Source: CAZMMV01 sp964567475 (GTDB lineage Bacteria > Bacillota > Clostridia > Tissierellales > Tissierellaceae). Taken from it: a DNA stretch of 11,841 bases. The notes below the pieces were generated by a model. The model was not told the DNA's origin and did no database searches. It saw nothing but the letters and a program-made list of their open reading frames with translations. A program made the translations under genes and the position numbers. Positions 7,961 to 11,841 of the stretch are shown one piece after another. The stretch spans positions 1 through 11,841 of the forward strand of contig CAZMMV010000054.1 of NCBI GenBank assembly GCA_964567475.1, in the 5' to 3' direction. Position 1 is the first letter of the stretch. The number at the start of each line of letters is the position of its first letter.

Positions 7961-9241
7961 CTAGATTGTCTCTGCTGATAAATATCCAAATCCTTGTAAA
8001 TTATGACTTCCTAATATACCATGAATTTCAATAACCAATGATCCATCATCCTGTCTAGAACCTTCAAAACCTCCAGTAATATGCTCTAAGGCACCTAAAT
8101 CTCCTAAAACAACATCCATTGCAGGTATCCTCAGAGTTGCATTACTATTGCCAGTGGAGACCATGGCATTAGCTTCTATAGTACCATCAGGCAAAGATTC
8201 AGATTTACCATCTACACCTGCATCCTCATTACTAATTAGTACTGTTTTTATTCCTTTGTTTTCTAATCTTTTACATATCATCATTAAATCAGTTGTCGGA
8301 TTTCCAAAACCCTCCTGTGATTGAATAACCCCATCAACTCCAAGCATTTCTACAGTTCTAGATGTAATTATTGCATTTCTATATTTATCTGCAAGAAATG
8401 TAGTCATAGGGTTTAAAACTACTCCAATAAAATTGATTTCCTTTCCGTGTCTTTTAAAACATTCATTTATAACAGCGTTATTTTGATGGTGATATGTAGT
8501 AGTTTTTGATCCTGCTGACACACAGTTCCCGCTGATTAAAGCTCCATCAAATATCTCTAAAGGATTTATCATTGTTGGTACCATAGTTTTTATATCTTTA
8601 CCATAGAAATAAGTATCATGTAACAATCCTTGACCTACACATTGATAAACATATGCTACTTTTGGCAGATTTGTATATTCATTTATTTTTACTTTTAAGC
8701 TATCCCATTTATAAACTTCTTCTTCATAGTTTTCATAATCCAAAGCCTTTTTACCAATATAATGGGCAACTTTGATTCCTCCAATTCTTACTGCTTCCTC
8801 ATGTTCATGTTGATTTACTCCATCCTTCTTTTTTATATTCACCACTAAATTATTTAATTTAGAAAAAGGTGTATACTCACTTAAAGGACCTTTCATATCA
8901 ATGATTCCTTCCTGAAACCCAACTATAGGACCAGTAGTAATAACAGAACAATTTTTTAGTGCATAAGTAATACCTCTACCAACCTCTTCAAGTGAACCAT
9001 CCATTCCTGGAAAAGCTTCTCCATCTAATTTAGCTCTAGGTTCTATCACATCTTTAACAGGAATTATTCTAATAGATTCTCCAGGCCTTGCTATGTTTAT
9101 ATCTACTTCTAATATTCTTTCATCTTCTAATAAAAGTTCTTGGATTTCATCTTTAAACACAGTTAATATTTCATTTTCAATTTTTGTAGTTAAACCAAAT
9201 TTAATATCTTTGATTTTTATATTTCTTATTTTTAATTCCAT
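7961..9241 (-). CDS. grdE: Glycine/sarcosine/betaine reductase component B, pyruvoyl-forming proprotein (GrdE-like)
   Basis: This 426-residue proprotein partners GrdB in component B of a Grd-type reductase. Members of the family self-cleave at an Asn-Cys bond and turn the Cys into a pyruvoyl group that forms a Schiff base with the substrate amine. The site is visible as ISGNC with cleavage expected between Asn239 and Cys240, followed by VSAGSKTTTYHHQNN. Other family stretches are DIARPGES-like (49-56), PVKDVIEPR (61-69), VGFQEGIIDMKG (107-118), EYTPFSK (122-128) and SQEGFGNPTTDL (308-319). As I recall them, GrdE proteins read VSACDKNTTY after the cleavage site; here the second Cys is Gly and the next residues differ. 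GGAGGT precedes the ATG. It is the first gene after the sigma-54 promoter, and the grdB-like ATG follows 12 bases after its stop. The symbol denotes the family rather than proven glycine specificity. Confidence 0.92.
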   Translation of the reverse strand: MELKIRNIKIKDIKFGLTTKIENEILTVFKDEIQELLLEDERILEVDINIARPGESIRIIPVKDVIEPRAKLDGEAFPGMDGSLEEVGRGITYALKNCSVITTGPIVGFQEGIIDMKGPLSEYTPFSKLNNLVVNIKKKDGVNQHEHEEAVRIGGIKVAHYIGKKALDYENYEEEVYKWDSLKVKINEYTNLPKVAYVYQCVGQGLLHDTYFYGKDIKTMVPTMINPLEIFDGALISGNCVSAGSKTTTYHHQNNAVINECFKRHGKEINFIGVVLNPMTTFLADKYRNAIITSRTVEMLGVDGVIQSQEGFGNPTTDLMMICKRLENKGIKTVLISNEDAGVDGKSESLPDGTIEANAMVSTGNSNATLRIPAMDVVLGDLGALEHITGGFEGSRQDDGSLVIEIHGILGSHNLQGFGYLSAETI

Positions 9242-9297
9242 ATATTTACCTCCATCCTTATAATTTCTTTATTTCAAGTCTTGTTACCATACTAATA

Positions 9298-9314
9298 ATG
9301 CAAAGTTCATGCCA
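9298..9314 (-). promoter_or_regulatory. Sigma-54 (-24/-12) promoter of the grdE-like operon
   Basis: On the minus strand TGGCATGAACTTTGCAT matches the sigma-54 consensus (TGGCAC, then TTGC): GG and GC are spaced exactly as required, with the invariant GG at 9313-9312 and GC at 9301-9300. Transcription would start near 9288 and leave a leader of about 47 bases before the grdE-like ATG. The enhancer-binding regulator this promoter needs is the adjacent upstream gene. Confidence 0.88.
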
Positions 9315-9350
9315 TCTATTTTTTGATCTATTTAAGCCCTTTATCTAACA

Positions 9351-9383
9351 AAAATGAAAAAAGATGACAGAAATCTGTCATCT
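9351..9383 (-). terminator. Rho-independent terminator of the regulator gene, possibly also an enhancer site
   Basis: Arms AGATGACAG (9362-9370) and CTGTCATCT (9375-9383) are perfect complements around a 4-base loop. On the minus strand the stem is followed by a T-rich tail (TTTTTCATTTTT), as expected for termination 32 bases after the regulator's stop codon. The dyad centre is about 84 bases upstream of the predicted sigma-54 start, which is also where an activator's enhancer site would lie. Confidence 0.8.
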
Positions 9384-9414
9384 ACACGAAAGTTTTTTTG
9401 CTATTTTCTAAATA

Positions 9415-10809
9415 TTAAGTAAATTTTATTCTATATTTATCAAGTTTATAATGTAATCTTTGTCTTGTTATTTTTAATATTGATGCTGCCTTAGTTATAT
9501 TTCCTTTTGATTCTTCTAAAGCCTTTATTATCATTTGTTTCTCCATTCCCTCTAATACATCATCTAGTGATCTTGATTGTCCCAGATTATAAATATCTTC
9601 AATCATAGTACTAGACTCTAATTCCTTTTCACTCAAATAAACTGGCAAATGAACTGTCCTTATTATTCTATCTTGAGCAAAATTCATAGAGGATTCTATA
9701 ATATGCTGTAATTCTCTTACGTTTCCTGGCCAATTATAATTGAAAAATAATTCCTTTACATCATCAGAAATTCCTTTAATTAATTTATTATATTTTTTAT
9801 TGTAAATATTAATAAAGTGATCTACATATAACATAATATCTTCTTTTCTATCCCTCAAAGGTAATAACTTGATATTAACAACAGATAGTCTATAAAATAA
9901 ATCTTCTCTAATTTGTCCTAATTCCATAGCTTTAACCGGTTCTATATTCATTGCAGAAATAATTCTTACATCCACTTCTTTTTCTTTAGTATCTCCTACC
10001 CTTCTAACCCTACCATCTTGTAACACTCTTAAAAGCTTAGCTTGTAAAGTCAATGGCATAGAATTAACCTCATCTAAAAACAATGTACCACCATGAGCTT
10101 CTTCAAATAGCCCTGCCTTGTCTACTGCACCAGTAAAAGCACCTTTAACAGAACCAAATAAAATAGATTCAAATAAATTTTCAGGAAGCGCGGCACAATT
10201 TTGAACAATAAAAGGTTTATTCATTCTATTACTATAGCTGTGTATAGACTGTACATACAATTCTTTCCCTGTTCCTGTTTCACCATAAACAATTACAGAA
10301 GAATTGTTATTTGCTATAATTTTAGCCTGATTAATATTATGCAACATAGTCTTATTAGAAGTTATAATATCATCAAATGTATATTTAAGACCTTCAATTG
10401 CTTTTTTAGAATTATTATCTATAATATGAATTCTATCTTCTACCTTTTCTTCAATCTTAGTTATATCCTTTGATAATTCTATAGCTCCAAGTATCTTCCC
10501 ACTTCTTATTATTGGTATTGTAAGATTTTGAGTATTTATAACTCTACCCTTATAATCACTAAATATCTGCTGAGGTCTATAAAAGGTTTTACCCTCAGTA
10601 ATAGATTTAATCATAGTGCTGTCACTAGGTTCCATATCTGGATAAACTTCTAAAAAATTTTTATTAATGATGTTTTCAAGCTCATCTTCTAAGCCATCAT
10701 TATAAAATCTAGGATTATACCTTACAGAATATACAATTTTTCCATGTCTATCTACTATCATAATAGCGTCTACATAACCCATTTTTTCAATAATATTAAC
10801 TTCAGTCAT
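9415..10809 (-). CDS. Sigma-54-dependent transcriptional activator (PAS, AAA+, Fis-type HTH)
   Basis: This 464-residue enhancer-binding protein uses ATP hydrolysis to open sigma-54 promoters. In order: a PAS-type sensor (about residues 10-116), a short helical linker, the AAA+ domain (about 143-375) and a Fis-type helix-turn-helix (about 420-462, GNITKAASILKITRQRLHYK). The AAA+ domain has Walker A GETGTGKE (176-183), the sigma-54 contact loop GAFTGA (223-228), Walker B GTLFLDEV (241-248) and arginine-finger region REDLFYRLSV (301-310). There is no phosphoreceiver domain, so it probably responds directly to a small molecule, as RocR-, TyrR- and PrdR-like activators do. It lies just upstream of the sigma-54 promoter of the grdE-like operon, its most likely target. 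Its ATG overlaps the stop of the small upstream gene as TAATG, and a GGGGGG ribosome site lies inside that gene. Confidence 0.95.
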   Translation of the reverse strand: MTEVNIIEKMGYVDAIMIVDRHGKIVYSVRYNPRFYNDGLEDELENIINKNFLEVYPDMEPSDSTMIKSITEGKTFYRPQQIFSDYKGRVINTQNLTIPIIRSGKILGAIELSKDITKIEEKVEDRIHIIDNNSKKAIEGLKYTFDDIITSNKTMLHNINQAKIIANNNSSVIVYGETGTGKELYVQSIHSYSNRMNKPFIVQNCAALPENLFESILFGSVKGAFTGAVDKAGLFEEAHGGTLFLDEVNSMPLTLQAKLLRVLQDGRVRRVGDTKEKEVDVRIISAMNIEPVKAMELGQIREDLFYRLSVVNIKLLPLRDRKEDIMLYVDHFINIYNKKYNKLIKGISDDVKELFFNYNWPGNVRELQHIIESSMNFAQDRIIRTVHLPVYLSEKELESSTMIEDIYNLGQSRSLDDVLEGMEKQMIIKALEESKGNITKAASILKITRQRLHYKLDKYRIKFT

Positions 10810-10988
10810 TATATTCCCCCCAACTTATATACACTATATGTTATACCTTCATGAACATCAAGCATTATCCTTACTTTAGATCCTTCTATAAAATCTTGAT
10901 TTAGTAAATTAATAATCTGATCCTTTGCACCCTCTTCTAGATTATCTGTAAAGGCCTTGACCCTACCATATAATCCTTCAAGTTTCAT
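10809..10988 (-). pseudogene. RtcB N-terminal remnant, 59-residue small gene coupled to the regulator
   Basis: The frame runs ATG to TAA and encodes 59 residues. Residues 1-48 resemble the N-terminus of RtcB, the RNA 3'-phosphate ligase: a KLEGLYGRVKAFTDNLEE start, then QIINLLNQDFIEGSKVRIM (24-42) and LDVHEG (43-48), corresponding to the family's PDVHAG. After that the similarity stops and the protein ends 11 residues later. The catalytic domain (about 350 further residues in RtcB) is absent, so no ligase activity is expected. Its TAA overlaps the regulator's ATG (TAATG) and its last codons hold the regulator's ribosome binding site, so translating it may control regulator expression. Its own ribosome site is weak. 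It is either a decaying gene piece or a retained small leader protein; the similarity is recalled, not searched. Confidence 0.62.
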
Positions 10989-11008
10989 CTAATCACACTA
11001 CTATATTT

Positions 11009-11037
11009 ATTATATTGTATATTAACCTAACAGTCTA
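11009..11037 (-). promoter_or_regulatory. Candidate sigma-A promoter of the RtcB remnant/regulator transcript
   Basis: On the minus strand TAGACT (11032-11037, four of six -35 matches) is followed, after 17 bases, by a perfect TATAAT (11009-11014). Transcription would start near 11002, about 14 bases before the small gene's ATG. Confidence 0.5.
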
Positions 11038-11178
11038 TTTTTTATTATTATAAATTTCCAAGCTTACCATATCAAACTAAGAGCCCACTATCTTTTACTT
11101 TCCTATAAATTCTAATAACAAGTTTCTACCATCTAGAATACAATACTAATAACTGAAATTTATAGGAGAGTGCATAAA

Positions 11179-11799
11179 TTGGAAACTATACTATTAGTAT
11201 TAACTTTATCTTTAGATGCATTTGTAGCAAGTATAGCTTATGGAGCTAATAAAATTAGGATACCTTTTTCTTCTATTTTCATTATAAATTTTATTTGCTC
11301 TTTATTTTTGGGATTTTCAGTCTTTTTAGGATATATAATTAAAAAAGTTTTACCTGGAAATTTAGCTGGGATTTTAAGCTTTAGTATATTACTATTATTA
11401 GGAGTATATTATTTACTTGAAAGTTTTGTAAAATCTTATTTGAAAAAAAGATCTAAAAAGAATAGAAATTTAAAAATTAAACTATTTGATATTTGGGTCT
11501 TTATAGATATATATGTAGATGAAACACAAGCTGATTTCAATAAATCAAAAAATCTAAATATAAGAGAAGCTGTATATCTAGGAGCAGCACTTTCTCTAGA
11601 TTCATTGGCTGTTGGATTTGGTAGTAGTTTAGCTAGCATCAATTATCTACATGTAATACTTTTATCTTTCTTTATTGGTTTTATATCTCTTTACAGTGGA
11701 CTTTTTGTTGGTAAACAAATATCACAAAAGAGTAATATCAATCTTTCTTGGCTATCTGGAATAATATTAATAAGTTTAGCTATACTGAAATTGTTATAA
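11179..11799 (+). CDS. ytaF: YtaF/MntP-like membrane protein
   Basis: This protein of about 206 residues has six hydrophobic segments in two related halves, the arrangement of the MntP/YtaF family. The repeated motif LSLDAFVASIAYG (10-22) recurs as LSLDSLAVGFG (139-149), each with a membrane-embedded Asp (13 and 141). A basic central loop (about 86-101) and the stretch IYVDETQADFNKS (111-123) separate the halves. MntP exports manganese in enteric bacteria. The Firmicute YtaF branch is named for sporulation but its transport role is unclear, and the length and central insert favour YtaF. I chose the TTG at 11179 because AGGAG (11164-11168) then has a 10-base spacing and the protein begins right before the first helix. 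The GTG at 11170 is only one base from that site. I see no clear promoter in the 180 bases upstream. Confidence 0.82.
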   Translation: METILLVLTLSLDAFVASIAYGANKIRIPFSSIFIINFICSLFLGFSVFLGYIIKKVLPGNLAGILSFSILLLLGVYYLLESFVKSYLKKRSKKNRNLKIKLFDIWVFIDIYVDETQADFNKSKNLNIREAVYLGAALSLDSLAVGFGSSLASINYLHVILLSFFIGFISLYSGLFVGKQISQKSNINLSWLSGIILISLAILKLL

Positions 11800-11817
11800 T
11801 TTGAATTTAAAAAATCC

Positions 11818-11841
11818 TAGTAGTCATTTTATTGACTACTA
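11818..11841 (+). terminator. Probable terminator hairpin of the ytaF-like gene at the window edge
   Basis: Arms TAGTAGTCA (11818-11826) and TGACTACTA (11833-11841) are perfectly complementary around the loop TTTTAT, 19 bases after the stop codon. An A-run precedes it. The T-run needed to confirm termination would lie outside the window. Confidence 0.6.

Noticed and set aside
10989..11169. Further RtcB pieces or an RNA gene upstream of the remnant
   Set aside because: No frame on either strand continues the RtcB similarity, and apart from the candidate promoter no structured RNA or repeat is evident.
11170..11799. GTG at 11170 as the start of the ytaF-like gene
   Set aside because: AGGAG is only one base from this GTG. 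The TTG at 11179 gives normal spacing and the family-typical N-terminus.
1..11841. CRISPR arrays, insertion sequences, phage genes, tRNA or rRNA
   Set aside because: No regularly spaced repeats, transposase motifs, terminal inverted repeats or RNA gene signatures were seen anywhere in the window.

Overview
The window is strongly A+T-rich. It encodes a selenocysteine-containing reductase of the glycine/sarcosine/betaine reductase (Grd) family, a sigma-54 enhancer-binding regulator and a YtaF-like membrane protein. Together these suggest an amino-acid-fermenting, probably spore-forming anaerobic Firmicute (Clostridia/Tissierellia type). The exact taxon cannot be read from the sequence.

Left part (1-2764). 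A minus-strand metal-binding lipoprotein gene (TroA/ZnuA family) is the first gene of an uptake operon that runs off the left edge; a strong ribosome binding site for the next gene lies in the first bases. It is divergent from a plus-strand MATE efflux pump gene, which has a clear sigma-A promoter. A long hairpin at 2721-2764 separates this pump from the convergent cluster to its right and probably terminates transcription from both sides.

Core (2820-10988, all minus strand). In transcription order: a 59-residue RtcB N-terminal remnant, a PAS/AAA+/Fis sigma-54 activator, a terminator, a textbook -24/-12 promoter, then grdE-like, grdB-like (selenoprotein), alanine-dehydrogenase-like gene 2, an NhaC-family transporter and alanine-dehydrogenase-like gene 1. 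The grdB-like gene reads through an in-frame UGA at 6914-6916 into the U-x-x-C-x-x-C motif, and its true end is 6668; conventional gene calling would truncate it. The grdE-like protein keeps the Asn-Cys site at which this family self-cleaves to form a pyruvoyl cofactor.

Taken together the core looks like a regulated amino-acid fermentation module. The transporter would bring in the substrate, the Ald-like enzymes would deaminate oxidatively and produce NADH, and the substrate-specific B component (GrdE+GrdB) would reduce an acceptor. This resembles a Stickland alanine/glycine pair in one operon. The shared parts of the reductase (GrdA, GrdC, GrdD, thioredoxin system) and the selenocysteine machinery are not in the window and would have to be supplied from elsewhere. 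Both Ald-like proteins and the GrdE-like protein depart from their families at conserved positions, so the real substrates are open.

Right edge (11179-11841). A plus-strand YtaF/MntP-like membrane protein gene, probably starting at TTG, is followed by a hairpin at the very end of the window.
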